Shown piece after piece: positions 12,591-26,899 of a stretch of DNA of 64,000 nt. Made by a program: the position numbers and the translations under genes. The stretch lies in NCBI RefSeq assembly GCF_019399895.1, contig NC_091879.1, positions 1,550,001-1,614,000 of the forward strand, written 5' to 3'. The stretch's first letter is position 1. Each line of letters starts with the position of its first letter. The notes below the pieces were generated by a model. That model was given only the letters and a program-made list of their open reading frames with translations, did not search any database and had not been told where the DNA came from. The stretch is from Cardiocondyla obscurior. Lineage: Eukaryota > Arthropoda > Insecta > Hymenoptera > Formicidae.

Positions 12591-12950
12591 AAAGAGCCAC
12601 GAAGAGCCACGTCGCACGGCGACGCTTTCCGACCGACTGACGAGCCCGTCGCCGTCGATTAACCGGCGGACGGCGTCGGTCGCGGTGGAGGCAGTGACGG
12701 TAGTGGTGGCAATCTTCCCGTCTCTTTCCATCCCTTTCGTCGGCTCTGACTCACTACTTACAACCCTCGTGAGCGCGACCACGCGCATGTGCGCGATACG
12801 CGTTCGCTTACACGAGAACTTCCGGTTGCACGTTTGCGCGCTGATTCGCGTCACCGTCGTGCCGAGACGGACGTGTCTAGCTTGCGAAATCCTCCCGCGA
12901 GCGGTGACAAAGGTAAGATGTGGAACAAGAGGCGAGAAACGAGATTCCTT
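11921..12950. promoter_or_regulatory. CpG-rich block, likely promoter region of the minus-strand alternative first exon
   Basis: This kilobase upstream (in the minus sense) of the alternative first exon is strongly CpG-rich and includes a (TCG)11 microsatellite at 12557-12589 and a short AAGAGCCACG direct repeat at about 12592-12612. A plus-strand GTAAGA donor-like site follows CAAAG at about 12914, so transcription from both strands is possible. No TATA box could be assigned. The call rests on position and composition only. Confidence 0.3.
12557..12589. repeat. (TCG)11 microsatellite
   Basis: Eleven uninterrupted TCG triplets inside the CpG-rich block. Confidence 0.95.
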
Positions 12951-15565
12951 TGTAAATTAGAGGTTGCAGAGAATGACGTTGGAATTACGATTAATATACG
13001 CGTATATTAATGAATTAATACAAAAACAATAATATCCGTATACAATATATGTCGCAATTTAAAGATATTTTTAAAGCTTCGTCCGAACAAATCCGGCGTT
13101 CGCATAACGTCTCTTTTTTTTTACTCTCGTCTTTCATTTCCTCGCGGAAGTCTCCTCAATTATTCGGCTCGTCGAGACGTCGTACTCGGAGCTATCGCTC
13201 AAAACGGAATGTCATGCAAATACCGTGCTTCTACCAAATTGCCCTGGCGGGCATCAACATTCAGACGACATACCGTAGGTCGGTTGCGGGACGGGCCCTG
13301 TATCGATAATACCGCGAGAGAGCTCGCGGGCGGCCTCGCCTTTCATCCCGCACGCCCGCAGCTAGTCGATGGCAGAGCTTCCCAATAAACGGGAGAGATC
13401 TCGGGCTTTGTGACTGCCAGAAGACAGATAAGGTATGCCGACGATAGAAACGGGAGGGTCTAACTCACGATAAGGACCTGCCTCCGCGTCCTCGGAATCC
13501 TTCGTCCCGGCCGCGCATATTAAATTGTTCGCCCTCACAATGTCGACTGCCACCCCGGCGATCCCCTTTTATCGACGACTTTCCACGATATTGGCAACCT
13601 GTTAATACACTTTGCCGAATGATTCGCGGAAAGTCGAAACGTACGGGCATGCCAAGTCACGATAGCGAGTCACGGTCACTATTAGCAGGGACGTTTTATA
13701 CCAATATTGGGGGAATTGAACGATCAATGCCGCTCTGGTTTAAAAGCTCGGGAGGGTGACGTTGTGTATTTAAACGACATGGGACTTTCACTTTTCATTA
13801 AACTCCGTAAGGTTACCGAGAGCGTTTTCTCTCATAAAGAAATAAAAAAAAAAATATTTTAAGAGCAAAAGTTGTTTTTCTTTTTTAAACGTATGCTTTG
13901 AAATAAAAATTACATACGCTCGCGTTGCTTTTTTTTTTTTGTTACATCGAAAGTAGAGAGATCACAACAAACTGTGATTATCATTATTATCATTTTTTTT
14001 TTTAAGTTAGAAATTTTTCGTAAATGCCTTTTTTTTAACAGTTGAAACTGCCAGAAAAGTTGCGTAAATGTTCGGAAAAAAAATCGATAGCGTTATTCCG
14101 GTGACGACCAACCCTTTCGTCGTCGTCGGGCAATCGTCGTTTCCCTAATTAATTAAATCGCACCCCCGTGTGCTGTTCCATGCGAACTACGGTTACGGTC
14201 ACAGCCAGAAGTAGGCGTCGATTTAAGTTTGGTTCAATATTTACAAGAGATCTGTAATACATAATTACAACATAATGGATATGTTAATAAACACGCCGGT
14301 GTAATTATATAAATCCCGTCTTTTAACGTTTCGGCTCAATCTCTTAAGAAAATATAAATATTTCTTGAAAACTTTAATGCCAGCTTTTAATCGTGGATTC
14401 ATAAAAACGTTTGCAGAAATATTATTTAATCGTCAAGATTACGATAAAACAATCGAGATCGCGAAAGGCGCGAGCTAATGAGAATTTACCCAGACATCAG
14501 CTGGCCTCCAATTATGACTTTGTAATTCCGTTCACGCGTCTCCCTAATGAATTCCAACTTCGATTGGCCCGTAATATCCTACGGCTGATCCGCTTCTTAA
14601 TGTTTTAATGGCGAGTCGGGTCGGCGCACCTAAATACGAAATGACGAGGACGGCTTTTCCAGTTTTGCGCGCGCTGCGGAAATTCGACGTTTCAAATTTC
14701 CCTTAAGCTGATTTCAACGTGGAACAACCGCCGAACCACCTCAGCCCGCCGCTTCCGCCGTCGAGTCAACCTCGCGCGGTGATTTATCCGCGGCGAGATC
14801 CGCCTTCGAGGACCGTACTTTCATTTTTAACGTAATGCGAAAAATATTCTACCGGCGTGGCGCTTTGAAAAAGAAAAAAAAAAAAATTCATAGGACGCAT
14901 TAAAGGACGCGAGGGTCCGGGATACATAAACATGAGGGATTATTTCTTTAACGTGCGCGGAAATGGTGCGGTGCACAAAAGGGGTTTTTCGTTAATACTG
15001 CTCGCGGTGATCGATGCATTTTCCTCGGTGACTGGCGTGCTTGTGAAAATTAATTCCCAGCTCGTACACCTTTACGATATTTTTTATGTTTCCATCGTAA
15101 AACTCACGGCATTTGATTTTCCATGCAATTTCGACGTAAAAAAAAAATATCATCTAATTCCTCGCAATTGTTTCATTTCCAAGCCGTCGAAACATTCTTC
15201 GCGGATAGATCCCCCCACGTCCTTTCGGCAATATATCTCCACACGTTGCAATTTAGTTCGGTGTAATAAATCTCAGTTTTGACAATCAAGAGGTATTTCC
15301 GTCGAGATGGAGAAGCCGAAGTTAGAAAAGTTTAGATCGCGTATTAGAGGATCAGGACCCCGTCTGTGTTTCTTCGTTCTCCCTGTTGCACGTGTACTCG
15401 CGTGTTTGTTCATGGACTGCGCTATTTTCGTGATGCTCTCGAAAGGATGTCTATAGGGGTGGATTTCGCCATCCCCTATTAACCGTCCCTTCCTTTTTAA
15501 ACACACATACATGCGTTCGTGAACGCCGACTATGTCATCTTTGTACATAGACAGAACACGTGTAT

Positions 15566-15914
15566 ATACACAGTGTTTCAAAGTTTTCTTTCGAGTTATT
15601 TAAAAAAAAAAGAAAAGTAAAAACTATTTTAAACGTCCCGACAATTAAAATTGTAATGAACAAATTTTTGGCAAATTTAAAATTAGTTTATCTCTGGCAT
15701 ATTAAGATTTTTAAAAGCATTTCTAAGTATAAATCTCGAAGGAAATTTCGTCTAAATTAAAAGTGGCATTTAATTTAATTAGTCACTAAATCGTTTACAA
15801 GTAAAATCTTGTCGAAGTCTTTGATATGATCTAATGAAGGCGAAATTAGCGCACGAACAATGGTGATCGATCATTAATTAAGATCGGAATAATTAATGTC
15901 AGGACACCCTGTAG
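15566..15914. mobile_element. Possible degraded MITE with imperfect terminal repeats
   Basis: CACAGTGTTTC at the left and GGACACCCTG at the right are imperfect inverted copies. They resemble the CAGGGTGTTTC-type ends seen on many insect DNA transposons, and TA sits outside each end. The interior of about 350 bp is much more A/T-rich than its surroundings and has no coding frame. The ends match at only about seven of ten positions. Confidence 0.3.
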
Positions 15915-18900
15915 ACAGACGAGGTACACGGATATGTGCCTTCACGGTAATTAGCATGCATCCAACAGAGCTTAGGGATCGCCAGGGGTGTCCGAATAAT
16001 CCTGCGTGATCTACGCGCGTTTCCGATACCCATATGTAGTGTGCTTATGGTGCCTCCTGCCGCAAACCCCCTAATACAAACCCTCCCCCCTATCCAATAC
16101 ACAAGCGACGGGCACTCGCATTATAGCGCTCGCGGGAGGCAAAAGCGGACGGGCCCTTTGAATAATTTGCCTCTCCCACGAGAAGAGGAAAGGGGCGGTG
16201 GGAACTGGACACCGGCTTTATTTGTTTCCCGGAAAAAAAAAATCAACGATCCACATCGATCGTACCTATTGTTTAATCACCGCTCCGAACACAGCCGGAC
16301 AAGATAAACCGCCGTCGATTCGGGAAATTCGCGGCGCACCGGCGAAAATCGCAACCAATATCGCAAACGGTTTTCTTTTAATTGAATCGAATTTGTGAGA
16401 AAACGGGAATACCTTCAATTGATTTAATTAAAAGATTAATATGAACGGCGCACGTTGTACTCGATAAAAAAAAATAAATTAATTAAATTGCACGACGTTA
16501 TTTATGGCCAAGTGGGATAATTATAAAATGCACAAAATGCTACAAATTAAAAGTGTTACGGTAAAAAATTATTTTCGCTTATCTATCGCATTCGTTTAAC
16601 GAAACTCACTCCTGAAGAGGCAGATACCCCAGATTTATTTACGTAAATGAATGCTCGGCAATATCGTCTGTGTCGGCTTACAGATGGCAAAACCGCGTGT
16701 GGTTTGCGAGCTTGTACTTGCGACGATACGCGGGTTTTCGTGTCAAATATCAAGCGCGTCGCGGTATGTATCCCCGATGTCAAAGCGAGACGTGAAAGCA
16801 CGTCTCGCAACGGAACACGACGGAGCAAAGATACGGAGTCTGGCAGGAGAAGAACGATAGGGGTGGCAAAGGGGGGGACGGCGGCGGAGAAGGAAAAGGT
16901 GGAGAAAGAGAGACCGAAGGCCGGAGTCTTGATTTAATATTCCGCATGAAGGACTCTTCGCCGAGAGCTTTTACACGCTCGACGCGAGCTTTTCAGCGTT
17001 TCTGCCGGAATATGAACAAGAAACGGCATGTGATGATAACGCTGAAGAGCTTTACGTTGAGTTTCTCGCATTGTGCCTCGAATACTAAAGAAAAATCTGA
17101 ATAGTTGACGAATTGAGAGGCGACTCGAATCGACATTAATGCAAGTATCTTTAATATTCGATACTTACTTTCGTTCATTAAAATAATTATTTAATTATAA
17201 TAATTATTTGCTGTTATTTTTATTTTAAAGAATTTAAAATTACTTCGTAGTTTAAAAATTGCTAGTGCTCGTACAATAATCTGTTTCGTTTAAAAAAAAA
17301 AAAAAGAAAAAGGAAACTATCAGTTTCTCCGCTCCTTTTGTCTCTTTAAATAATAATGTTCGCGTCGCGTTCGCGTCAACCCCCGATAGGTAGAACACAA
17401 TCGCTATTCGATTCCGTTCAGATTTTATCAGGCCGGTCGATACGCGCCGCGGAAGAGTAATGGTTGATCGTGAATAACGGCGTTCCTTCGGATTGGGTCA
17501 GTGAGGCCAGCCCTTTCTCGTCCTTTGTCCCGAGAAATCCCTGACTAATTCGCCGGGCGGAAGCGGCGCGCGCTCTTGCGCCCGCGTGCGTTTTCCCCAT
17601 TAATTAAGGAGGTCGGGGTGCGGAGTGCGCCCTCCGATAAAAACCTTTTCGTCGCGCGACATAAAGTCCCCAGGGAGAATAACGGCGATGTGGGCAAACC
17701 GGGATGCGGCCCAGAGATAGCCGGGATATCGCGCGGGGTCGAGCGATATCGCGCGCGGCTCGAAATCTCGGGATATATATACGTGCGTCATTATGACAAT
17801 CCGGACATTACGGAAGGGCGGCGGGCAAGCGAAAGCCTTCCGGATACCGGGCTGGCTATCCTACGGAATTCCGCGATTCTACAGCGTATTAGGATTACCC
17901 GAATTATCTTCAGTGCTATTTACAATCTCCTCAGTCGCGGCGATACGAGCGGGAAATACACGCACGATGGCACACACCTCGTAATTACGTTGTAATTAAT
18001 ATAATTCGGTATAATCTGGAGCTCTTGGGAAAGAGGAAGCGTATATAATATTTAGTTAACATATTATATTTTGAAAGAAATATAATATTAAAGAATTGAA
18101 ACGTTACCTTTTTTTTATTTTTAATTATTAATTAATGCAAAAAGAGGTTTTAATGGGGGATTTATTTAATAAGTAATTTTTATTCCATATTTAAATAACT
18201 TTTTCCCCATTCATGACTCTTCCTAATAGTATCCAGTGTCAGGGGCAAGAAATTATTCTGCAAATAGCCATTTAATTATGCAAGATGGTCCATTGTCGAA
18301 ACGACATAGCCACGGATCAAAGTGCAAAGTTGTGTACCGATCAGCTCCGTCTGTCGTGAACCGACGGTACAAGCCTGCCCTAACCTCGGCTCAGTCATTA
18401 GTCATTGCTTAGGTTTCTAGTTTCGGACGATCAGAATGGGTTACTAGGGTACGATTTACAGCCTCGCGGGAGTTTTGTTTGCCGAAATACGAGCGTGTAA
18501 CTTGTTCCAACTAATCTCTCACAAACCGCAAGAAATGGCTCAGAATCGCTGAGCGTTTTTTTCTTCGTCAAATTAATTTAATTAATAATCCCGCATAATT
18601 ATCAATTATTAATTCATACAATTTTATATCTACCTTTTTATATTCTCAGTAATTCTTAATATTATTCTTGCTGAACGATAAACTAAAATCGGTCGAAAAA
18701 CGCCGCGTTCTTTTCTCAGGGAGATATCGCGCGGTTTTCAGATATGCACGTGAAGTTTCGGGCGAATTGTGTGCGCGCTTCGGTGCCCCGATTCTGTAAC
18801 GGACAAGCGTTATTCGTGCGTATAGACGGTGCCTCCGGTAATTAACGCATGACGATCCGCGGCTAATCATCGCCCGGAGGAATCGTCGAGACGTGAACTG

Positions 18901-19017
18901 CTTGCGTATCGTCCGGTCGACTTTGCTCGCTGCGCATCTGCGTCCTTTGATCTGGACCGGCAGCGCGACAGCCGACAGCGATTCGCTCTTGTACGTCGCT
19001 ACCGTGATTAATAGATC

Positions 19018-19083
19018 GTTCGCTCGGTTTGATTGTAAAAGTGTGCGTACACTTAGCGAACGAACATCAAACAAATAGCGAAC
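19018..19083. other. Compound inverted repeat
   Basis: GTTCGCT at 19018 pairs with AGCGAAC ending at 19083. GTTTGAT pairs imperfectly with ATCAAAC inside, and AAGTGT/ACACTT form a small apical stem around GCGT. Confidence 0.45.
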
Positions 19084-21473
19084 GCGATTATTCATAACTA
19101 ATAAATCATCGCGAGAGTAACGTATATCACCAACGTGCTCGCTGCTGTGTTCGTTCGCTAAGTTAGTTATTTTGAAAAATTTCAAAATTTACAGAAAACC
19201 AAGCGAATCTTCGCTAAAGAGAATTTTCCATACTTAAATAATTCGCAGATAACGACAATTTTTTTTTATTTCACCTCGACAAGAAAGCGAACTTATATTT
19301 TCTTTTTCGGTAAGAAGCTCGAGAGAGCATTCACGGGGCAAAATAGCGAGTCGAGGACAAGGATAATTAATTGCGTGTACCGAGGCGAGGTTGGGCGTGA
19401 TAAATATGGAGATAGGCGCGTAAAACATTTAAGCTACGCCGATGAAAAATTTATGAGGACCCTTTGCGTTTCATAAAAGACGCGAGTCGTGCGGAATAAA
19501 ATTCGTGCAGCTGGCGAGTTTCTCGCGGTATTCGAAAGTAGAATGGCGAGGGATGTCGGCGCTATCTCTTTCGCTCTTCCCTCCCCATCCCCGTGTCGAC
19601 TCTCCACCGTTATGAGCTGACGACCGCGCTTCGTAACGAGGAATTATAGCTGGAACCGACACCGGAGTCTGTACAGAATCCAACGAGCATGAATTTCACC
19701 CGATTATCGGATACGCGTGGCCCATGCTAAATACCAGTTCGGACGCTGCAAGTGAAATAGTAGAAATCCATTAAAGGGCTCTGTACGGACATCGCCGGCC
19801 ATACCGGGTAGTACGTTGTTTCGAAACGACGTGAGATTTAAAGAGAGTCGCGCGTAGCCAGGAAACTCCGAATAAAGCTTTCGAATAAATTATTATCGCT
19901 TAAATACGTAGAAATTAATTTATCTCAAATTGATTTGGCTGCATAAAGCGCTTAAATATCATTAAATCTTACGTAAATGTATCCGCGGTATTGGCTTGAA
20001 AATCGTTTGATAAACTCATATGATATTTTTTTCCCCTTCGGCCAATAATTTTTCTTTTAACAATTCAAATATTGATTAAGCATCGGCATAATGTATTTTA
20101 TTTTAAATATGCAAAATTCGCCGTAAATTTAGACTGAAATAATATGCCTGGGCTGTTGTAAAAAAATTTCGTAAATGGGAGGAGGGGGAGTGATATCGGT
20201 TTCCTTGCCGCAATTTATAAAACACAGTGTGTGCACGGTGGCCGGAGCCCTCCATCTCCGCTCGAATCAACCCTTCCACAAAATACCGCGGCCACTGTGT
20301 TTTTCCACCCTTCCGATCGTATTCTATCTCGCGGCCGCAACCGCGTGTCGTTCCGCGCGCAGGCATCCGTGCACAAATACGCGCGTGTGCGTGTCGCCGC
20401 AATAAATATGCGTGAGCGATAGGAGATTAATCGCATACCGTAAACAGAGATTACCTTCCAACGCGAATTAGCCTTAGCGAGTGATTCGGAAGAACAGTCC
20501 CTCCCCGCGGGAGCAATGAAACCGTGCGCTACACAAAGCCGGGGATTTAAAAACAAAACTGTACTACCGTGTGCATTTTTCAAATGCCATTTCTCTCGGG
20601 TAAAATATATATACGTGCGTTCTCTTATTCAAAAATAAAAGAATCATTCGGAAAAGTGTCGCAAAACTTCCCTCTATGAATACTAATTAACTATTTCCGG
20701 GGCCGACGCAGTTTTATCGCTCTTAATTAATTTCCTGCGAGCGGGAAAAAATAGGAAAAAAAAAGAAATTAAATGTCAGAAAGATGACGCGATGCCGACG
20801 GTACTTTACTTCATTTCGTTGCGCGATTTATGTAAAAGATACTTCCGAATCGTCCGACTATTTTAAACGTTGAGTTCTCTCCGGAAGGCAATTTTTCACA
20901 GCCACCTCGGGTAGGTAGATGGGAGCCCCCTGGATTACGGTAAAACCCCATCCGCGATTGTTTTTCACGACATTAATGATCGATGTCATCGAGCGTGTCT
21001 CGCGGCGACAATGTACCCGTCAGGTTGTTTGCGACGCCGTGTCGCGCCGCGTTGCGACGCGTCGCGTCGTGGCGCCGCAAGATCCGGGGAGGGTAGAATT
21101 TTCCTCTTTCACTCCTCGGCCCTTCGTGCTGCATCGCCGCCGGCCCTCGCCCACCCTCTATCATTCATCCCTGACGCCTTCGAATTTACTTCGACCACCC
21201 CCGAGGGCCCATTCTCTTTCTCTTTTTCTCTTCCCGCCTTGGCGTATTGATGTATCGCCGCGCTCGGATTCGCATTACACCTTGGAAAAGCGCGTTGATC
21301 AATGTTCTAGAACGAGTGGCGGATGCATAAGGGATAGTTCTTAGATCGTATCGAGTTTCAGGCCGATTATCGATTGCTGCGATGGCTCCGTGATTTCAGA
21401 ACGGAAACTTAACGCGATATCACGTCCCGTTAAAAAGACAACTCGGGACATTTTGTAAAAATAATATAAACGT

Positions 21474-21985
21474 TCCGCGCGTATACCGAAAGTACAACGA
21501 ATATTCGATAAACAGCGATGTATCTCGGCTCGGTTCGACTTCTCTGACAAATGCCCTGGACATAGAGATCACTTGTAAAAAAAAAAATTCGTCGTTCGTT
21601 CAAAGTAAGTGCTATCGCCATTTACGCGTTATTAATTATACTCGCGTTTCTGAGGCGATTGCCGTAACCCGCGAACAATTAATTTCGACCCTCTTTGACC
21701 AAGGTTCGAGCAAGCTAATTAGTAAAGCTTGAAGATAAATTTTACTGGCGCTAAACAGCGTTTCTGCCGGCCGTGGAATTTCCGCCGATCCGGGAATATT
21801 GTTGGTAAAACCGAAAGTTTATAGTTGTCGGTCAGTTGAATAGGTGGTCGATCGAAATGAGATTTGATCGACGAGCATCGCTGTACATTCGATAGTTAAA
21901 AGCACGCGATATCGACAGCAATGGTAAACTCAATATTCGGCATAAATTCATTTGCGCACGTGTTACCGCTGCGTAGAGGCTCTCC
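21474..21985 (+). ncRNA. Unit D: first exon and flank of the repeated family, incomplete copy
   Basis: This segment is a diverged copy of 7436 to about 7960. It has an exon-like part ending at 21604 (TTCAAA|GTAAGTGCT) followed by the same intron start, with GCGTTATTAATTATACTCG and GTAACCCGCGAACAATTAATT both recognisable. Similarity fades by about 21985. No hairpin exon or 44-nt exon follows nearby; the next family member is the 44-nt exon at 29924. It may be a promoter and first exon splicing to distant exons, or a decayed partial copy. Confidence 0.45.
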
Positions 21986-22631
21986 CCGCAGGAAGGCCGA
22001 GCTCAAGGCGCTTTTTTAATAGAGACTATCGCATTCTATTATTTCCTGTTAATTTAATTTCGTAATTATAACGCAATTCACGCGAAAAATTAGAATACAA
22101 ACAAAAGACGAGACACGGTGAAATCGTATATGCGAGTATTCGATTAGAATGTAAATCGCGAGAGAGAGAGATGGAAGGGCCGCTTTTGTACACGCTGCGT
22201 TTTGATAGCATTACATAGGAGGTAAGATCCTTTGTTGTCCCGGTGGTTGCTTCGCAAGCGCGAGGGTGCGGATCTCGCCGATGAATCGATGTTAACGGCG
22301 CGTGTGATACGAATCTGCATAACTAATCGTCGGTCTTTGCACCGGCGTTTTTCGAGCCCCAAGTAAAGTCGTTAGTTTCCCTTTGAGACGCAAATTCGGG
22401 GTCGAAGTAGGAGGGGGGGGAGGGAGGAGGGCGCAACTGGGCGGTATGCCGCAGAGACAAAGTCGCGCGGGAGATGCTGCAAACCGCCGTTGTACCGTTT
22501 GCACTTTTGTCCTACAAGGGTAGAGTGCCGCCACGCAGTTGAAAGTAACCGCAAAACGCGAGAGCCCACGACCGCGTGAAATAAAGTCGCGGGAGTATCA
22601 AAGCCGACGACGCTTCCGGCAGGACTTTAAA

Positions 22632-22664
22632 TACGATGTCGCAAGATCTGCATGCGACATCGTA
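22632..22664. other. Inverted repeat, perfect 11-bp arms
   Basis: TACGATGTCGC and GCGACATCGTA surround an 11-nt spacer. Confidence 0.65.
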
Positions 22665-25650
22665 ACGTAGGGAAAGGCGAGGATAAGCTTTCTTCTTTAT
22701 TATGTATATAAAGGGACGGCAAAGTCAGACTTGTAATAAAATGCCGTAATAAAAGCACCATGAAATACAGCGCTTGATACTAACACATTACATTGGACTA
22801 TCAAACCCTCCGTGCTGCTCTCAAAGTTTTTACTGCCGGCATGTATTTTGATTAATTAAAAAAAAAAGGAAAAAAAAAATTCTATTAGAAAATATTAATA
22901 AAATATTTTATTAATACTTCTAATTCTGTACTGAAATTTTCTAAATTCATTTTTTACATCTCCGTGACTAGTTTCCGCATTGCTTCCGACATTTTAAAAA
23001 TTAATAAATATCTCGTGGCTCGGTCGTTTTCACGGCATCAATCTTGCAAATGTAATTATCCATTTATTTATCCAGACGACGGAAATTACCGGCAGAAATT
23101 ACACGAGAGCAATCACGAGGATCAAACACGTTTCTTGCGACGGCGGCATAAAATTTTACACAGCCCGTTCAAACTGAAAAGAACCGTCGCGTAACGAGCC
23201 CTCTGGTCTAATCCCCGCGAAAGTCGTCTCGATCGCGTTTTCGACCCGGATGTCGGCCGCAGGAATATTCCTATATGATAAAAACGAAGGCAATTTGCCA
23301 AAACGTCGGCTTGATGGCTACACGACGCGCTTCCCCGGTAGACAGCCGCGACACGAGGGTTGCGTCTCGGTACTTCGAGGTTTAGGGCTTTGAGAGAAGG
23401 GCGGATAGGGCGAAGGCAGGTCGACGATGGCGCCGACGAGGAGACGACGTAACGTTAACGTGGGACGAAAGGGGGACCGCGTCGCCTCCCTTGAAACGGT
23501 AGGGTCTTGGGTCCAGAACGCGGGAGGATATCTCGCAGGAGGAAAGTGGGATGTAAATTGCTCGCACGTACATTAGTCATCATCACTCGCAGCCCTCACC
23601 TCAACTTTGTTCGGGGAAAGTATCGGCTAACCCTCGTTCCTCCCTTATCCTCTCCTTAACCTTTTCCTCATCTGCCACGCTCGCCGTCATCGTCGACGTC
23701 GTCTTCTCGACTTACTCTTCAGTTCCTCACATCGATCGCTTCCCTTTCTCTCTGTCTAATACTTGCGCGATACTTTAGCTAAGTCGTATTCAACGCGACA
23801 GTTTCTCGTGGAGTCTCTTCGTATAGATTTTATGGATTTAATCTCGTGGAATCTTCCGTTCGCTGGATCTACTTCGCGTCGTACTCGAAAATTTCAACGG
23901 CGTTAAACTGTCCTATTAATTTTTATATACGCAAGTTTTTTTTTTTTTTCGAAATTTATCTCTCAATTGTCTACGTCTCTGGAATTTTTGTGAAAAAAAG
24001 GCGAAGTCGAATCCCGTCACGTTCGCGGTATCGGCTTTTATGCGTATTGTGTACCGCGGACATCTCTCGACAAACCGTAACGGCGTTAATTTATTCGGCG
24101 TCTACAATCTACGTTACGCGGCTTCTCTCCTCGGGAACGGAATTTCCCTTCTGTCTCGCCGTCATCCTCGCCTTGTGCGCCGGTGGATAAACGACGCTTG
24201 TCTAACTTCTATAGAAATACATTTCACCGTGGAGGGAATTGCTAACAAGTTGCGCGCCGGGCTCTCCCGCTGAAGTTTCGTTTCGCCTTGATCGTCTTCG
24301 AAGCACGCGGCGCTTTTCCTCTGATCCGAGAAGAAGCCATATCGCTTCGGCTCCGTAGAATATTAATTTACAAAGTTCGGAGAAATACTAAGGCAACAAT
24401 CACGACGTACAATAAAAAAAAAAAATACACAAAAATAAAATGCACAAATTTTTCAATTTATTTTACATTTACATCTATAGTTATCGAATATTTAATTCTG
24501 TTAAAAATATTCCGACGTAAAAAAGGCTGAGGAGAACTGTTAACCGCCGATGTTGAAAAAATATTTTTTATCGGCACTGTATTTCATTTTTGCTTTTTTT
24601 CTTTTTTTTTTGTTCATGTTTTACCAGTATTTTTAATTTGGACCGCGCAATAAATTCTCAATATAATTTTAAAACCGCGCCAGCTCAAGCGGCAGCGATT
24701 ACTCGGCGGATCGTTGATTGATCGGGACTGACATCAATAATTACCGTGCGTAAATGCGTGGTCGGGTTTTCAGGTGCAAACACAATGTTAATTAAGCGCT
24801 CGCTCGCGGCGCCGCGAGCGTTTGACGCAAAAATCTCTTCATTATAACTTTCGTGAGATTTCGAAGCGACGAAGGAGGATGAAGTAGCTCCCAGGAAGAG
24901 CTAACGGAATCACTTTCTTCCTTTGGGACCTTCCAGGGATATTCAAGCGTCTCGGGGAGTAAAGCGGTATTCCGAGTAGTTTCGAAAGCAATTACGATTT
25001 CCAGAAGGCGGACAGCGTAATTGAATATTACGCGAGCGGAAACCGCTTTCCTTCTTTTCGGAAAAAAAAAGAAAACATGAAAAAGGGAGACATAGAGAGA
25101 GAAAGAAAGACTTTATAAAGTCGACTATAAATTTTAAAAGTTTTTCGTAGAAGATGCAGGCAAATCGACGCCTATAGTGTCCCCTCTTTGAGTCTTTTAT
25201 TAAAAGCATTTTACCGAAAGACGCCGCGGCGATTTGCATTCCGCGAAAGAAGATTGCGCGCGCCTTACGAATTATGCAAGGTGCATAATATTTAAAGTTT
25301 CCATTTCTCACAGTTTCTTCTTTGAAACATCCTGTCCGCGTCACCGATTATTTCGCTTTACAACGTGACATTTATATTAATCCTAACGTCTCCCCCCAAA
25401 AAATAGCGACGTTACAGTTTTAATTTTAACGAGACGTACCGAAGGCTTGGGGACACGTGCAAAATGCATAACTCGTCTCTTTTTAAATTTTGTAATAAAA
25501 AGTGCACATAGAAATCTTATTTAATTAAAACCGTTTACATCTTGTTACTCTTTGCTTCTACCCTTCGCGAACTCTTGTCATTCGTCACTTTTATTTACAA
25601 TATAAACATTTCATCATTTAAGGGTTTAATGTATGCAACGGAAAACAGAA

Positions 25651-25672
25651 AGAGAGAGAGAGAGAGAGAGAG
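25651..25672. repeat. (AG)11 microsatellite
   Basis: Eleven uninterrupted AG units. Confidence 0.9.
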
Positions 25673-26604
25673 GTTTTCAGCTTCGCGGCTGTTTCCGGAA
25701 CGAGACGAGGGCGAAAGTTTTCGCGAGAGTTATCGTAGCGCGAAATTTTAATCCACCCTTTGCATCCTCGTCTTTTCCTGCGTTTTCCCCTTCACGGTCG
25801 GCATGCTTTTCCGGCCCGGGGAAAGGGTGGCCGGATAAGAAGTTGCAAAACGGGAAACAAAGAATATTAGCACGATTAAGCGAGAGTCCTGCGGCGTACG
25901 CGGCGGGGGTTGTCCTTTCGTTTATTCTGATCCAAAATGGGGCTGCGACCTCCCCCCTTGTCTGTTTCGGAGAAAGTAACGATCCGAAGGAAGGCGTTTG
26001 TCGGAGCTTTTTCGGCCGTTCGATCCCTTCGCTTCAATGGAAATTTCCGAATAACTCTTAGGGAGGCTATCGTCGTTATCAGGGCGCGGAGAAAAAAAAA
26101 AAATAATAATAAAAAAGAACGAAGGCATACCGTAGACACCGAATTAAAAGCACGAAGCGAGTTCGATCCCTTTGAAAATCCGCCGGTAGAAATACTTCTA
26201 AAGATCCGCCTCGTTTTCTTTAAAGATTTCTGCGCTCGAGAATCTGTCACGGGTCAAAGGAGTTCGCAAAGCGAACTGCTGCTTGCCGTATTATTTTTTC
26301 ACGTAGTGTTTCCGGTTATTCGCACTTTGTTTCATCTACAGGTGCTTTGAGCAATTTAATGCAGATTTTTCTCTCAAAGATAGACATTGATAATTTAAGC
26401 ATACTTCATTCAAGGATAAAAAAAGAGAATAGCTAATAAAATACCGGTCATTATAAATAAAATTAATTGAAAACGTTCTTCATTCAAATTAGATTATACT
26501 CGATTATAATTTAAAATCGGGTAAATAAAAAGTCAAGAAGCCAAAGGTAATGATTTTATCCAAGTTATTATTTATTATTATTAATAATCGAATATTTTTT
26601 ATTA

Positions 26605-26653
26605 CATCGTACCGTCATTTCCGTATCATTGTCGCATCGTATCGTCATTTTCG
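26605..26653. repeat. Short tandem repeat, 30-bp period
   Basis: CATCGTACCGTCATTTCCG is repeated 30 bases later as CATCGTATCGTCATTTTCG. Confidence 0.75.
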
Positions 26654-26782
26654 ACGACTTCGAGTAACTTTTTTCTCTGGACGGATTTTCAATGATCCGG
26701 CAAACTCTTTCCGACAGGTTACTGGCGAACTTACACCACTCGTGCGAGATACTTAATCGATAATCGTGCTCGCATCTCACGA

Positions 26783-26815
26783 GAGAAGAGGCTTTCCCGT
26801 GGAAAGCCTCGTCTC
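26783..26815. other. Inverted repeat, 15-bp stem with 3-nt loop
   Basis: GAGAAGAGGCTTTCC pairs with GGAAAGCCTCGTCTC with a single mismatch around the loop CGT. Confidence 0.65.
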
Positions 26816-26880
26816 CGACCAAGCAGAGGTTGTTCCCGCGGGAATGAATGACTGATGAGAATCCGTCTTTCTTTTTCTTT

Positions 26881-26899
26881 CTCTCTCTCTCTCTCTCTC
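26881..26899. repeat. (CT)n microsatellite
   Basis: About nine CT units following a T/C-rich run. Confidence 0.85.

Larger units (their letters stand above)
12951..21473. other. Intronic sequence, mostly featureless
   Basis: This is part of the long minus-strand intron. It contains A/T runs, the possible MITE at 15.6-15.9 kb and the compound inverted repeat at 19.0 kb. I saw no supported exon. Confidence 0.5.
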
